A stretch of 64,000 nt of DNA from Erythrocercus mccallii. Taxonomy: Eukaryota > Chordata > Aves > Passeriformes > Dicruridae. The stretch is taken from assembly GCA_013397435.1 (NCBI GenBank), contig VZRG01000182.1, forward strand, positions 550,701 to 614,700, read 5' to 3'. A program made the position numbers and the translations under genes. The number at the start of each line of letters is the position of its first letter. Within the stretch, counting starts at the first letter, position 1. The notes below the pieces were generated by a model. It had not been told where the DNA came from. It searched no databases and was given only the letters and a program-made list of their open reading frames with translations. Of this stretch, positions 45,325 to 57,795 are shown piece after piece.

Positions 45325-48300
45325 AATGTCAGCACTTCTATTGTCCTCTCAATATTACAAGCAAGAAGAGCAGTCTGCAAGCACAAATCTCTGACAAAAT
45401 GATTTTCGAGACTCCTGTAGTTTAGCACATTTCTGTCTTCCAAGCAAAATGGGAAGAGAACCCAGACTGAAAGCAGAACAAGGTGGGTTGGCTGAGGAAG
45501 ACTGCCACATCTTCTTGGGGGCTTGCAGTCTTTTATGCTGCTCTTTACATGCCAGCTCTCTCTCTTCCTTTCACAAAGAAGGGAGGATTTTTACCACCCT
45601 ATTTGCAAATATATACATTAAAAGCTATAGGAAATGGCATCTAAGGTGGACAGGACCCCTGAGAAATTGTCACACAAATCACTGTTGGATAAGATCAGCA
45701 ACAATACAACTATGATAAATTCGAGACAGGAACTGAAATAGGAAAAAAAAGCAAAAAACAAACTAAAATCTGTTTCCATCATCAAGATGCAGCTGTAGAC
45801 ATTAGTGCCACGGGAAGACGTGGAGACAAAACCTGATAGTAAAAAATTATTGCAGGATACGTGGACATAAAAAAATACAGATTTGAAAGTAATGTTAAAA
45901 ATGCTTGGCTTTTATCAGCATCACACTCAACGTAGCTCATGATTCTTTTGCTTCCTTAGTATTACAGACTTCTTTGTGGACTGCCACCAAACACCAGCAG
46001 CTGCAAGGATAGGGAAGGAGCTGATTTAATGGAGCAGCTCCCTTACTTCCTCTTGTTTCTGTCTTCCTCACAGTAGGAATCCATCACATTTATATGCACC
46101 AGAGCAGAAATAACAGTATTTCCAGTTAAAACTCTAACACAAATTAAGCTCTGCTTTGTTGGTTACTATTAAGTCAGGAAATACTTTTGGGTTTGACCTG
46201 AGTTTGTTTTTTTTTATAAAAGTCAGAGGTTTAATCCATGTTTCTCAGACAAACTTTTGATTTCATTAAAAATTGACTGCATTAAAAATTAAAAGTATGA
46301 CATTTGTTTTTAAAAAACGTGTATTGAGAAAATTTTACCACAGTCATGCTAAAAATTCCTTTTATCACTGTACTGTCCTCTCATGATTAGGGTCCTTGAT
46401 CAAGAAACTTCTTTTTTAATGCTTTACAATCCCTTCTCTTGTTGAACTGGGTGCTTCATGAAAGGTGGCTGAGCCCTAGCCCCCAGGGGAACAAGGGTGC
46501 ATAAAAAAATCCAACGTAGTTTTCACCAATCATCATATCCACACTCCCAGACAGATTGTTCATTGGGGCACCTTTTGGGGTTTTTCCATAGATAATTGAA
46601 TTTCCAAGTAAAACATGGAATGAACAGTTTTACATTAAAAAAAATAGCTTTGATAAATAACTTTCAACCTGTCCTACTCATTATTACACACTTAGTATTT
46701 CCATGTGTGCTGAGGAGATGATATTATACCTGGGTTAACCATACATGCCCTGAAATACATAACTGCACCTTCAGCATCTGCAGGAGAGTTCTGACAGGCT
46801 GGCAAATAACCCAGGAGCTGCACCAGACCCTGTTTCTGAGTTCAGCAACAGGAAAATAAAAGCGTCAGAGGCCCCAGGGCAGAGGAGCAGAGCAGTGTGT
46901 ACTGGAGGGCTGAGCTGGTTTTACTCTCTGCACAAACAGAATGGTGCACGGCTTATTTCTCTGTCAGTGGGCCAGAAGTTCAGAGGCACTGGGGCTGAGT
47001 GGATCCAGAGGTAACTGGAGGGAATTTCACTCGCACTCCTGCATTGTCCTCTCAGCACAATGCTGGCTACTTCCAGCAGCAACTTTCTTCTCCCCTCCAC
47101 CTCCTCTGCCCTTTTCGTTATTACTGCTACACTCTATAAGGTAGCAACATATGTGCTGTTTTTTCCCTGTCCAGCAACAGTAAGTGTTAAGTAGATGATA
47201 GCTCCAAAATGCAACGTGTATATCATATTTTGTGACTAACACGATCTCCCAATCAGGACATTTTGATCTTCCCGTTATAGCTAGGGACTTTGGCAGGAAA
47301 TGATCTTTTTACATGCTCTCATAAACTCTGAGAAAGTCTGGTTTCGTTTCTCTCTTTCTGCTAAAGAACACCAATAGTTTCTCTTTGGTTTCCCAGTGTA
47401 TGTTTACCAAACTGATAAAGACTGCAAGACGGATCGAAAGAAACACTCGGTTTATTTTCTTTTATTTTGGCAGCGATAAGAGTGTGGAATCCATTTGAAA
47501 ACCAGGAGAAAAATAATTGGCGTGTCCCAGTTATTTCTTATACACAGGCACACATGAATGCATGCACACACAGATTTTAGGGTTTTTTATGGGTACCTTC
47601 TTGACTCTCAGCCAAGCCATGTCAATGCGAGCCAGCTCATGTATTTAATTGTATCAGCATATAATGGTAGACAGATTTTCTTCCTCTCTGTGCTGCAGCA
47701 TGAGAAGCTGTCCTAGGAAAGCTTGTTTTTTACCAGGAAGGAGGAGAGTGCATGGTAAGGGAAGTAAACCCCTTGCTTCCATCGTCCAACAGAGATTAAA
47801 AACGCAGACACGTCTAGATGATAAACTGAAACACAGTATCGTGCCCTCTGTGTAATTTATGAAATACATGCCTGAGCTAATAAACACCTCAGGGAATAGT
47901 TAGTGGTGAGTGAAAAGCTTAAGTGTGGTGGTTACATTAAAATCAGGCTAGACTAGCTAATGTTTTGCTTTTAGGTACAAGTAACAAAACAGAAGCTGCA
48001 GTCCAAAATTCAGAAAAATCTGCTGAACTTTCAGCCCCCAGTGTCTCTGTCTCCCTTTCCACAAAGACACGACCGTCTCAGTAAATTCCAATCAGGAAAA
48101 AACAAAAACCAAAAAAAACCTGGAAAACACAGATATTACTGTTTGGTTATTATGGTCAACATTCAGCAGAATATGCAAAAAAAAAAAAGCTTTATGCCTT
48201 TTAGGGTTAAAACTTATATTAGAGAACCAAAAGGACTGCAAGTTCTTTACCCAGCGTGTTGGGTTGAAGGTAAGGTCATTGCTTGCCAGCAGGCTATGAC

Positions 48301-49045
48301 TGACTCTAATTAAACATTTTTTATACCACTCATCTGCGGTTGGGGAACATGTCATTAAAACACAGGAAACATTAATCTACAGATTAATGCTATAAAAAGA
48401 AAACTTTTACACAATCTTTACCCAGCAATTAAAAGAAGCTTACAAAACATTAACCCTTGGAATACTACACCACCACCACCGGGTAAGAGCTCCAAGTGGA
48501 TGTTATTCTGATAATGACCTGTTTCTTCATCAGGTCACACCAGTTTTGCACCACCATGAGGGTACTTATCATCCCAGTACTGTTCCATTCTTTTCCCTCC
48601 ATACTCACAGACCTGCAGTTAGGGAATTGGTTATGTGTATTTACTGCCTTTTGACTACTTGGAACAAACTTCAAATGCTTTTCAGAAAAATGGTGGGTGA
48701 TCACTCTATAAATCCCTATGTCTCAGGCTAGTCAAGAGCCCACAGCACATATTGTTATTTATTCATTATTTATTTTTATCAGGCACTGTGGTCCATCTTG
48801 AAGCAATTGCATTGCTGTGTGAGGGCATCTCCATGCTAGATCCATCTGCTTACTAAAGCAAGTAATGTTTTGGGGTAGGAGGGTAAGAGACAGAGAGGGA
48901 CTTATGGATGGACACAGATTTCTATGATCTTGTCTGTTTTTTAGAAGAATCCAAAGTTTCCTGTTGCTTCTGAGGTGATATTTAGTTCTTGCACTGAATC
49001 CCCTTATTTATTCTCTTTCCTTTCTGTAAGGAGTTATATTTAAAT
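45325..49045. other. Unique AT-rich DNA, no gene seen
   Basis: Contains an A/C-rich run at about 45748-45770, an A-run at about 48177-48188 and a short (CAC)n at about 48467-48480. Open frames are short and domain-free. No RNA gene or mobile element recognised. Confidence 0.6.
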
Positions 49046-49048
49046 TCG

Positions 49049-49067
49049 AACCCCTTAAAAAGGGGTT
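49049..49067. other. Perfect 8-bp inverted repeat with 3-nt loop
   Basis: AACCCCTT (49049-49056) and AAGGGGTT (49060-49067) flank AAA. A tight hairpin-forming palindrome in AT-rich DNA, with no bacterial context that would make it a terminator. Confidence 0.6.
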
Positions 49068-49069
49068 TA

Positions 49070-51475
49070 TAGAGATTAGAAATGGTGTAAACTAGTAATA
49101 TTCATTTTGTCTTAGATTTTATAAATCTATATACCTACAGAGAGCACATTCAGTATTTTTGTAGGTATGCAACTAAATTTGAGGACATATTCTTTCTATT
49201 GGTGCCTATATATGAATATGTATAGATGAAGAAAGAGAACATTTATATTTAACTTTTCAATCTGCACTTTTAGAAATGTAGCACATAGTTTCAGCAGTAG
49301 CATATTATCATTGTTTTTACTTTTCAGGTTTTTTCATAACGAAAGGTCTGTCATCCAGTCTTCACTGTTACAAAAGCATTTAGTTAAACTAGTTAAACAA
49401 GTTCAGATTGCTGCTGGAACCATGGTGGAAATATTTACAGTAGAACTCACCTGGCTTCAAGTATTGTTCCAAAGTTGAAATTCAGCCCAGTCTTGGAAGT
49501 TCACGAAGGTTCATTAGCTTCTTTGAGCAAAACCCAGGCTCGTTTTCAAGTAAACTTTGGCTGATATTTAGTTCTAGATAAAGGGCACAGTATGATAGTG
49601 ATATGATTAAAATGGCTTGAATGAAAACCCTCTGCTCCCTCTTGTGAAGTGGAAGAGAAACATTATTGTTTTGGTTACCCATCCAACGCTCATAAAATCG
49701 GCCACTCACTTTCGGAGGGAGGTTTACTGCTTGTGCTCACAAATACTCACTGAGCAGCCAAAGGATTTGCACAGTCAGCTAAGAAAATGCATCATGTGGG
49801 CAAGTGAAAGCATGGCTGGTTATTTAGGGAGTTAAAATGTCTCCAAAACTGGAACGAGTAAAGCGTGTTCTGCCTTAGCAAGAGACAAAAAGGGAAAACA
49901 GCATCCTCTAAATCCTTACAGACTTAAAACTCATCACTTGACAGATTTATAAATTGATTGTTTCTTGTTATCTGTTAACCCAGTGACCCAGATTTTACTG
50001 CAGCTCAGATCCAAACAAAAATCTTTCTAATCAGATAGGAATGGAAGATCCTTAATGAGGTTTAAGGACACGCTGAAACCTGGTCTGTCCTACCATGCCA
50101 TACTGCACATCACTAATCTGCAGAGAGTTACAGCTAGTTTGTCAGGATTAAACAAGGGAGGAATGAGAAAGTATCATTACCTTCTCTGAGGCTTCAAATC
50201 AGTTGTCAGCCTGCTGTGATAACCCTGGCCACCTTCAAGGTTCCCTGGAGAAAAGAAGGATAGGAAATTAGTAAATAAGGGTTCATAAAGATGGTTGCAG
50301 CTCTAAAGGGCACCCACTGCTCTCTTTTTTCATCCCGTAGTATATTGTGAAGAAAGACTGCCTCAGCCATATGAAAATATAATAAAATGCATATGCTTCT
50401 TTTGTATATGGAAAAGGTATGTAATTAGTTTTAGCTTAAAATAAGAAAAAAATGGGCTGGATGGATGTGTGCTCACTATAAAAGAGAAAAGAGCACTTTT
50501 TTTTTTAAGAAAGGCTCTTCTTAAAAATCCCTAGTAAAACAAGCAGATGGACTAATTTCACTTAAGCTAAAAATAATACACAAGTGGAGAAAGCCAAACT
50601 TGACTCTTCTTTTGCAAGGAGTGTCAGGTATATATTTAGAGAGATCCACATTTTCCTTGGCGGCTTGGGACAGGAATCAAAGGCATACCTTTGCTGCTTA
50701 AAAAATCATTATCTTTACCTTTACTGCTGAAAAAAACAGGACCAGAAGTCTCAGTTGAGTATTGAACCTTCTGGTTGTCCACATAGCTTGCAGTTCATTC
50801 CCTGGCTCCGCTCAGGAGTCTTCCAGCCAGCTCTCTTGAAGAAGAATGTGGAATGGGGAACTTTAATCCTGATGCAATCTGGATTCAAGGAGGGACTGCC
50901 CCATGATTCTGGATCGAGAGGCTCTACCTTGGTTTGTGCTTAATGACAGAACTGAATGGATTTTTCAAAGGCATGGTCATGTTTTCAAGAGGCAAGAAAG
51001 GCTTTTAGGAAACAGCCTTGCCCCGTGCCCATATGGGATGTTAGAAAACCTGGTGCAAGTTTAACTTGTGTATATTCAGATATGACCCAGTCTCAATATT
51101 ACTTCTCTATACTGCCCTTCTCTTTGACAGGTACACCAGGAAATTAAGGCAATTTCACAGAATTCCAGGTTTGATTGTGGACTCTGTTTGATACAATGCA
51201 AAAATAACAGAACTTCTATTTAAAGCATAAATCCGCTCTTCCTAAAAAAGTGGAATGTACCAGATTTTGGGTTGCTCTTAATCAGCTACTTGTAATTTTT
51301 CTACTTCAGCAGGGGAATTTTCCCTCTTTCAGCTCAGTCTGAGCTTTTCTCTGCATTTTCTCTCCCCTGACCTGCTGAGGAGGGGAGTGACAGAGCAGAT
51401 TTGGTGGCACCGGGTGTCCAGCTCGGGGCCAACCCACCGCACAAACCAAGCAACCAAATTCTCAGGGTTTTAAGC
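49070..51475. other. Unique AT-rich DNA, no gene seen
   Basis: A 9-bp tandem pair TAGTTAAAC lies at 49381-49398. No other repeat, exon or RNA gene recognised. Confidence 0.6.
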
Positions 51476-51476
51476 A

Positions 51477-51551
51477 TAAGGAGGAAGGGGAAGGGAAGAG
51501 GGAAAGGGTAAAGAGAGAAAGGATAATGAAAAAGTGGAAAAGGAGATGGAC
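51477..51551 (+). repeat. Purine tract with G-quadruplex motif
   Basis: Almost pure A/G for about 75 bp. G-tracts at 51487-51490, 51493-51495, 51500-51502 and 51506-51508 have loops of 2, 4 and 3 bases, so the plus strand fits a quadruplex motif. The homopurine run could also form a triplex. The minus-strand frame at 51334-51576 is its Pro/Phe/Leu-rich translation. Confidence 0.85.
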
Positions 51552-51559
51552 TTTTTAGA

Positions 51560-51955
51560 GAGGTGGCAAAAAACAACTTAAAACCATCCTTTCACTTATA
51601 AAAACTAAACCAAAATTAATCACAAGCTCAAAAATATAAATCTTCCATATTTATACCAGGTTTCCCTTTGGAATACAATCACATTTTAAATCATGGCTAT
51701 GCAGAGCAAATAGTACTAGGTAGTCTAATTTCTATTTACAATTTAAAGTATTTCTGAAGTGGGCAATCCCTGAGTGAAGAAAGAATGTAAACTCAGAATA
51801 TGTGTTCAGTAACATTTGCTTAGTGAAAAAAATCTTTAGAGCTGCTACTGTGGCTCACTATTAAATCTGAGTAGCTGAGTCTGAATGATTTATGTGCTAA
51901 GTTATTAAAAGTAAATCAAATAAACGCATGGGAACACCAGTCAGTCCGTTTGCTC
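51560..51955. other. AT-rich DNA, no gene seen
   Basis: No recognisable feature. Confidence 0.65.
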
Positions 51956-51959
51956 TCAC

Positions 51960-52170
51960 TAAATCCCCCTCAGGTTATTTCTCATATATCTGCAGTGTGG
52001 CCAAGCAGACTGCAGGGCTGTTCAAGTGTCATGATAATATTTTGGCATCTTCAATTAGCAGTGACAAAGGGGAAGACTTTTGACACTCTCAAAAAGGGGT
52101 TTTGGAACTGTTTATTCATATAATTATGACAAGTTGTGTTAATTAGTGCTGAAGGACCTTTCTCAGGTCG
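51960..52170. promoter_or_regulatory. Candidate conserved non-coding block
   Basis: Repeat-free block with CAATTAG near 52052, ACAAAGG (SOX/TCF-like) at 52064-52070, ATAATTATG near 52119 and TTAATTAG near 52139. This is similar in texture to the 36.2-kb cluster but without an octamer. Pattern impression only. Confidence 0.18.
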
Positions 52171-52395
52171 CTTTCCTAAAACTGCACTTATCTTAGTGTC
52201 TTGAACATTTTCAGGGTCTATTTGAGACCTTATGAAATATATTTATGTACATGAAACATAAAATACATTTCCAGAGTTGCAAGCCCGCAGTCTTACTCTA
52301 TTTTCTTCTTCCAAGTTTCACAGTGATTAAGTTTCAACATCAGTTTTCTTAATGAGTCATAATATCTGAAAATGATTTTACTATAATTCATTTTG

Positions 52396-52509
52396 AATCA
52401 TAGAATGAATCACAGCATGGTTTGGGTTGGAAGGCACCTTAAAGATCAGCCAGTTCCAGGCTCCCTGCCATGGGCAGGGACACCTTCCTCTAGATCAGGT
52501 TTGCTCAAG
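52396..52509 (-). mobile_element. CR1 LINE 3' fragment (minus orientation)
   Basis: Reads AATCATAGAATGAATCACAG, then GGTTTGGGTTGGAAGGCACC, CCCTGCCATGGGCAGGGACA and CTTCCTCTAGATCAGG, the reverse complement of the CR1 terminus. It stops abruptly at about 52509, where a short CR1-like piece in the opposite orientation begins. Confidence 0.93.
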
Positions 52510-52540
52510 TAGAATGTGGTCCTGACCATGGCAGGGACAA
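52510..52540 (+). mobile_element. CR1-like scrap in opposite orientation, fold-back partner
   Basis: TAGAATGTGGTCCTGACC followed by an exact CCATGGCAGGG resembles the plus-oriented CR1 block TAGTGGAAGGTG...CCATGGCAGGG. It is an imperfect inverted copy of 52463-52492 (exact over 11 bp at the far end). The two can fold into a stem with a loop of about 17 bp. Confidence 0.55.
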
Positions 52541-53530
52541 ATTAAAGTTAAGTTAAACAAGTTAAAAAGATTTAAAATATATCTTCAATCAAAAAGACTT
52601 ACAGGCATCGTCTCAGGCTTTTTCCCAATGTGACTATTTTGCACTGAATATTTCAAACCATATATAAATTACATTCATTTTTATAAGGATATCTTTCAAA
52701 ATATGTTCTCTGTTGTGGAAACTTTCCCATACACAAAGAACTTCCATTATATTTTACTTTATTCTAATCCCAGTTATGCTTGTCAGGATTCATGAAAGCT
52801 CAGTGCACTCATTCAAGCCGTGAGAGAACAGAATTTAGAGGACTATGCCTCTTTGGACTGCTCTTCTTTCAGGTTCATCTATGATGAAATAAATAGTTTG
52901 GGCCCATGTTGTTTCTCAAGGAGGCTTACAAAGAAATTGTCCATATTTAGGACTGCAGCCAGTGGAACAATTTCCCTTTCGTATCCTTTCGTACTGGAAC
53001 ACCAAGATGGAAAATTCATCATATTTGCTGAAGGAATAAAACCTTGTTCTTGTGTATGAGCATGCTCCTTAGTTAACCAGTTCCCCATAAATGTCACTGG
53101 TTTGTATCGCTGGATGTGTGCTCTCACCTGTCACCATTTCGAAACTGGGATGTATCTGTGAAACTGCCTTTGGAGAAGTCTGCCCATCGCTTCTGAAGAC
53201 ACATCTCACAGTGCCTTTCAGTGTGACCTCTTTATCGCACAGGACTTGAAAAAATGCACGAATAAATTTATTTGTTTGGACATCCTATTCCTACTGGTAT
53301 CCTCACTTCTCTCTAACAGCTGACCTTCATACTCTTAAACCAGTGATCAAGTTTCTTAGAGTTACTTCTGAGGACCAACATTGCCAAGAATTTATATTTC
53401 CTGTTATTTAATAATAAAAACAGGGGTTTCACATAAAAAGAATGCTGGTACTCAGTGTTTTCTCTCCACATAAAATGTTTGTTTTCTTAAAAAACAACAA
53501 AACCTATTAATATCCCAATATCATTTTCTT
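52541..53530. other. Unique AT-rich DNA, no gene seen
   Basis: No supported gene; two overlapping opposite-strand open frames at 52820-53127 have no domain. Confidence 0.6.
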
Positions 53531-53535
53531 TCCAG

Positions 53536-53678
53536 AGAACCTCTCCTGGTGTCCTATGTAAGTTCAGTGGGTTGGTTTGCGTTCCCAAAGATTAGGTTCT
53601 CAGCTGGAGTGCAAAATTCAGGTTCTGGGAACCTTCATGGGGGGCCACCATTCTTCTCTGAAGGCCAAAACGATGCAG
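53536..53678 (+). other. Exon-like segment, speculative
   Basis: The acceptor-like TCATTTTCTTTCCAG ends at 53535 and the donor-like CAG|GTGAGA begins at 53679. The 143 bp between them are open in one frame from the first base (47 codons plus 2 bases). The predicted peptide is Gly/Ser-rich in its second half and matches no family I recognise. A chance origin is about as likely. Start and end follow only the splice-like words. Confidence 0.15.
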
Positions 53679-53679
53679 G

Positions 53680-55795
53680 TGAGAATGGCAGTACATTTAT
53701 GCCAGCACATGTAACACAGACAGTTCTCTTAAGGAATCCTCACATAAACTGCAGCCAAAAAAGAGATTTCAGCCAAACTTTTCAGTATTTGGATTGCCTC
53801 TAAATCAACAGATAACACAGAGGAAACATTTCTTATGCTGGGAAAAAATACTCATTTTTAAATAGCTTCCGTTTTCCTATTAAACAGAATAGCACTTCCA
53901 TAAAATAAAATACTCATATTAATGAGCTTTCTGTACTGACTAACAACAAAAGAGCAAGCAATCAAATATGAGATTATTGTTATTGATTCTGATTTCATTA
54001 CACTTGAGGAATAGTCTGCAGATACCCTCTGCAGGTAAATTCTGGAATTAAATTGACACAAAGTGCAGCCCAAGACCACCTTTGAGATCAAAATTCAGTC
54101 CTGTCCATTCCATTTTTTCCAAGCCATTTTCAAATTCCAGAAGAAGTTTTTAAATCCTCGAAAAATAGTAATATTATGATGGAGAAAAACAAATAACTAT
54201 TTATTAGTGCTATAGCTCATTTCAGATACCATTTCAGATTCTGAAAGAGCTGACTTGCATTTAAAAAACCTGGAATTTAAAAAAAAAAACAAGTTACCAT
54301 TGGGCATTACAAATAGATATGTAGATAATCCTGTAAGTCTTTGGAAGTTCTGAAGAAAATATGAGTTTTTGTCTCAAAGAACAGGCTGTGCATTCCCCTC
54401 TCTACAATCAGAGAAGGTTAAGCTATTCTCTGAGCCACTTATTTTTGGGTCAGCAAAGTAAGAGCACTGCTAAAATGCAAGGTTTCATCTTTCAACAGGA
54501 AATGTCTGCCTGGAGTAGGATTTTCTTTCTCAGCAGCCCCGAGTTTATGGTAGCAATCACTTACAGTGCAGGGAAAGTGAGGGAGAGAACAAGCACCAGG
54601 TATTGTACACAAAACTTGACAGAAAAGCTGAACGACTTTTTAAAACAGGCTGTTTCCATTCCAGAGGGAAAGTGGTAGGTGTTCTCTGACACTGCCTATT
54701 TTATTTACAGAAATCTATAAGGCGTTCTTTTCTTGAGCACAAGTCAAATCAAGAAACAAGAGACAGTTTTTCCTCTCACTTTTCCAGATGCTCTCCAGGA
54801 GCTGTTTCCTCAGGGACACCTTTCTTCATGCTTTACTAAGCTCTGTCTCCTGTGCCTTTAGCAGCTCCTACATCAGATCCTTTCATCTTCTCCTCATCCC
54901 TCCCACAGATAGGCAAACAATTAAAAACACAGCCTGAGAGAACTGTTCTTGCTTCCGATTGCCTTCAGGGAGCCTTTCCTGTGTTCTGTGAGGAGACCCT
55001 GCGTGGGTGACTGCATGTCACCCTTTTGGGTGGCAGCACAGGTTTTACAACTGTTTCATTTCCTTTGAGGCCCTAAAAATTGCCCACTAATTCTCTTAGG
55101 TTTTTGGGAAACTTACTCTCAGCTATGCAGTTTACTTTTCTTATTTCCTTTCTTTCATTTAAATAATCTTTACTACATTTTAAGAATGCATTTTAAAGCA
55201 CGGATGATCAATCAGAAGAGGGTATTCCCCAGAAAAGAGGACTGTATGAAATAAGCAGAATAGCTAAAAAGTAACATTAGATTAATATCTATCATTTTTT
55301 AATGGGGGGAAAAAATAACCAGAAGGGAATGCTGTTATCTAAAAAATTCAATGGTTAGCCAGGAAAAGCCAAGAACCTTTTCAGAGTCACAAAGATGAAT
55401 TGCAGATTTCTGAGGAGCTGCCACTCTATTCGTTGATTTAGTGGTTTCTCATGCTAGCAAACCTCAGAGCATGAAAGGTAAGGCTCTCATTTCATCAGCC
55501 ACCTCCAAAGCATAGGTACAGCTGCTGTCTGTATGGGCACAGAAGAAAGGGAAAGTACACCACGGGTGACTTTCATGAGGCAACAGTACTTTCTCTTTCT
55601 TTTTGAGCCCCCAAAGGAACCAGTAGTGTCAATGTTGTATGGATATCTCAAAGTTACAGCAGCAACAATAGCATTAGATAATTCTGACACCAAAAAAAAA
55701 AAAAAGAGCAGAGGTGGAGTTACCTCCCCTTTCAGGATGGAGGTCGTGTTTAAGCCCAGCTGCACTACCAGCTCATTTCAAGCTTTCTGCTGAAT
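53680..55795. other. Unique DNA, no gene seen
   Basis: Contains A-runs at about 54280-54290 and 55692-55705. Frames at 54361-54678 and 55487-55793 lack domains. No mobile element recognised. Confidence 0.6.
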
Positions 55796-55799
55796 TTAT

Positions 55800-57650
55800 A
55801 TTGAGTGCTAATGATCTCCAGCTAATTCCAGATTGGAGTTAAGAGCTTACAACAGAAACTGACCTCTGCTGTCCCAGAGGAAAAGAGGGAGTTAAATGAT
55901 TATCTGAGGCTATTTGTTAGGTCTGAAAACCCACTTAATGGATCAATAAATCAAACAGTGAATGAAGCCAGTTCAGAAAGCAGGTGTGTGGATTCTAGTA
56001 CTGAATAGGTGTTTCATGTGAGAGAACAGTGTGGGTTATGTTAGGCTGAATGAAATCAGCTGAACTGTGGCCTGTAAATCCCTAAAGCAGGATGACACTT
56101 GTTCTAACTTTACTATCCCTTCTTGTAAGAACACAGTAAAACACCCTTGGACGTGTAGCTTGCACAAAACGTGTCATGTAATATTTGGTGAGTTTTAATG
56201 CAGTGCACTAGTAACAGATAAATGCATGAGTGTTTATAAAGGCAGATCAGTCAAGGGCTGCCAGGAAACATCAAAGACTGCTTAGTACTCACATTTAGCA
56301 TATCTTCTCATTTAAGACAGAATAATATATCACCGAACAACCGTCAAAGAAAAATAGGGACAGGACAAAGAGAGGACCAGCTTGCTTAGGACAATTAAAA
56401 GCAAGTGAAGTCCTAAACCTCATCTTTCCTGTACTGCCCATGGCATGGCATGACATAAGGAAACTCCAGAGACAGCTGCTTTTTCCAAGTGATATTCAGC
56501 TTACCAGCAGATGTGGAGAAAACTACCACAGGAAATGCTGCAAGAACCACACACAAGAGTGTTTCATTAGACCATCAGTAAGTCAACGGTCTTCATTGAA
56601 AGAGTGAAAGGCTACCAGAATACCTGTCCTGGAATATTTTAAGATGTTTTTGTCAATTTAGGGTTTTTTAATTATTAAAATATGCCAGACTGGAATTTTT
56701 TTACAAAAAATGGTAGAAATAGTAGAGCAAACAGGCTTGCTCTCTGACAACACATAATACTTTAGCTTATGTAGATTTGAAAGGCACTGCATGTTACAAT
56801 GTGCTGTAGTGTACCACAATGCTCAGAGCATGCACTCAGCAGAAAGATTTACTCAGTAAAGTCCCACTTTTCCAACTCTTCTCATTACATGCTCATGTAT
56901 TACAGTGTTAAATAAACACAGAACAAGTAGGTAGCGTACAAACTTCTTTCTCACACCACAGATCTCTTAAGACAAAGTACATATGAAGTCCCCCTTGCCC
57001 CTAGAAAACTTTGTAATAGCAATCTGGAATATGATTCTTGTGGCAAAGCCAATTCCAAACCCATACCCTCTGATATTATCACTGCAGCACCTTCCTCCAT
57101 ACAAATTTGTCCCAGACAGTGCATTTTTGAGCTAAATCCAATAATCATCCTGAAATAGCATTTTCCAAATGTTTTCCAGTCCATAACAGGCAGTGTCTAG
57201 TAAAGCATTTAGTATAACCTCGGCAGAAGGAAACCTGTACTTCCAGTAAATCTTTCTAAGCATTCAGAGAATATTAAATTGGAAGGAACTGTTAGTCTGT
57301 TGGGATGTGATAAAAATTCACTGTCAACCTAGACAATCACAGGAGTTGCTGAGCATCAAACAAAATCAGGTGCAAAATGCTCAGTTTAAATCAGGAAAAT
57401 TGTATGCACAAAGCCAGAATGAGGAATGATTAAGCGGCAGCTGTTCAAAGGTTTTAAGGAGCGCCATGGATCACAGGCTGAACATAAATCAGTTGTGTTC
57501 TGTGGAGAGAGGCAGGCAGCACATCAGGGTGTGTTTTGCAATATTGCCTGTGAAAGAGTGGAGATGGAGCCCTTCCTGTGACTCTGCCAGGAGGCTTCTG
57601 GACGCCTGCCCTGGAAACACCAAACTGGGAACAAAGTTCACCATTTAGAG
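55800..57650. other. Unique DNA, possible regulatory texture, no gene seen
   Basis: The first 170 bp hold homeodomain-like words (GCTAATGATC, AGCTAATTCC) and 56160-56290 holds TTTATAAAGG and ATCAAAG. Both could be conserved non-coding DNA, without proof. A stretch at about 57260-57300 faintly resembles a CR1 terminus. No gene recognised. Confidence 0.5.
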
Positions 57651-57654
57651 AGTC

Positions 57655-57795
57655 TGCGAAGGGGTGGTGAGAGTGAGAATAAGTGACAAAACAAGGGGAG
57701 GGAGATGAGGAGACAGGGGAAGGTGAGAAAGGAGAAAGGAAAGGCTGAAGTTCCCTAATTAAGAGAAAACAGGATGAAGGTGAGAGTGGTGCTCA
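57655..57795 (+). repeat. Purine-rich low-complexity tract
   Basis: About 140 bp dominated by A and G, with GGGGAGGGAGATGAGG and AGAAAGGAGAAAGGAAAGG stretches. It does not reach the spacing of a standard four-tract quadruplex motif. Likely an eroded GA-rich simple repeat. Confidence 0.8.

Noticed and set aside
57260..57300. CR1-like words near AATTGGAAGGAACTG
   Set aside because: Only about 20 bp resemble the CR1 end, with no continuation.
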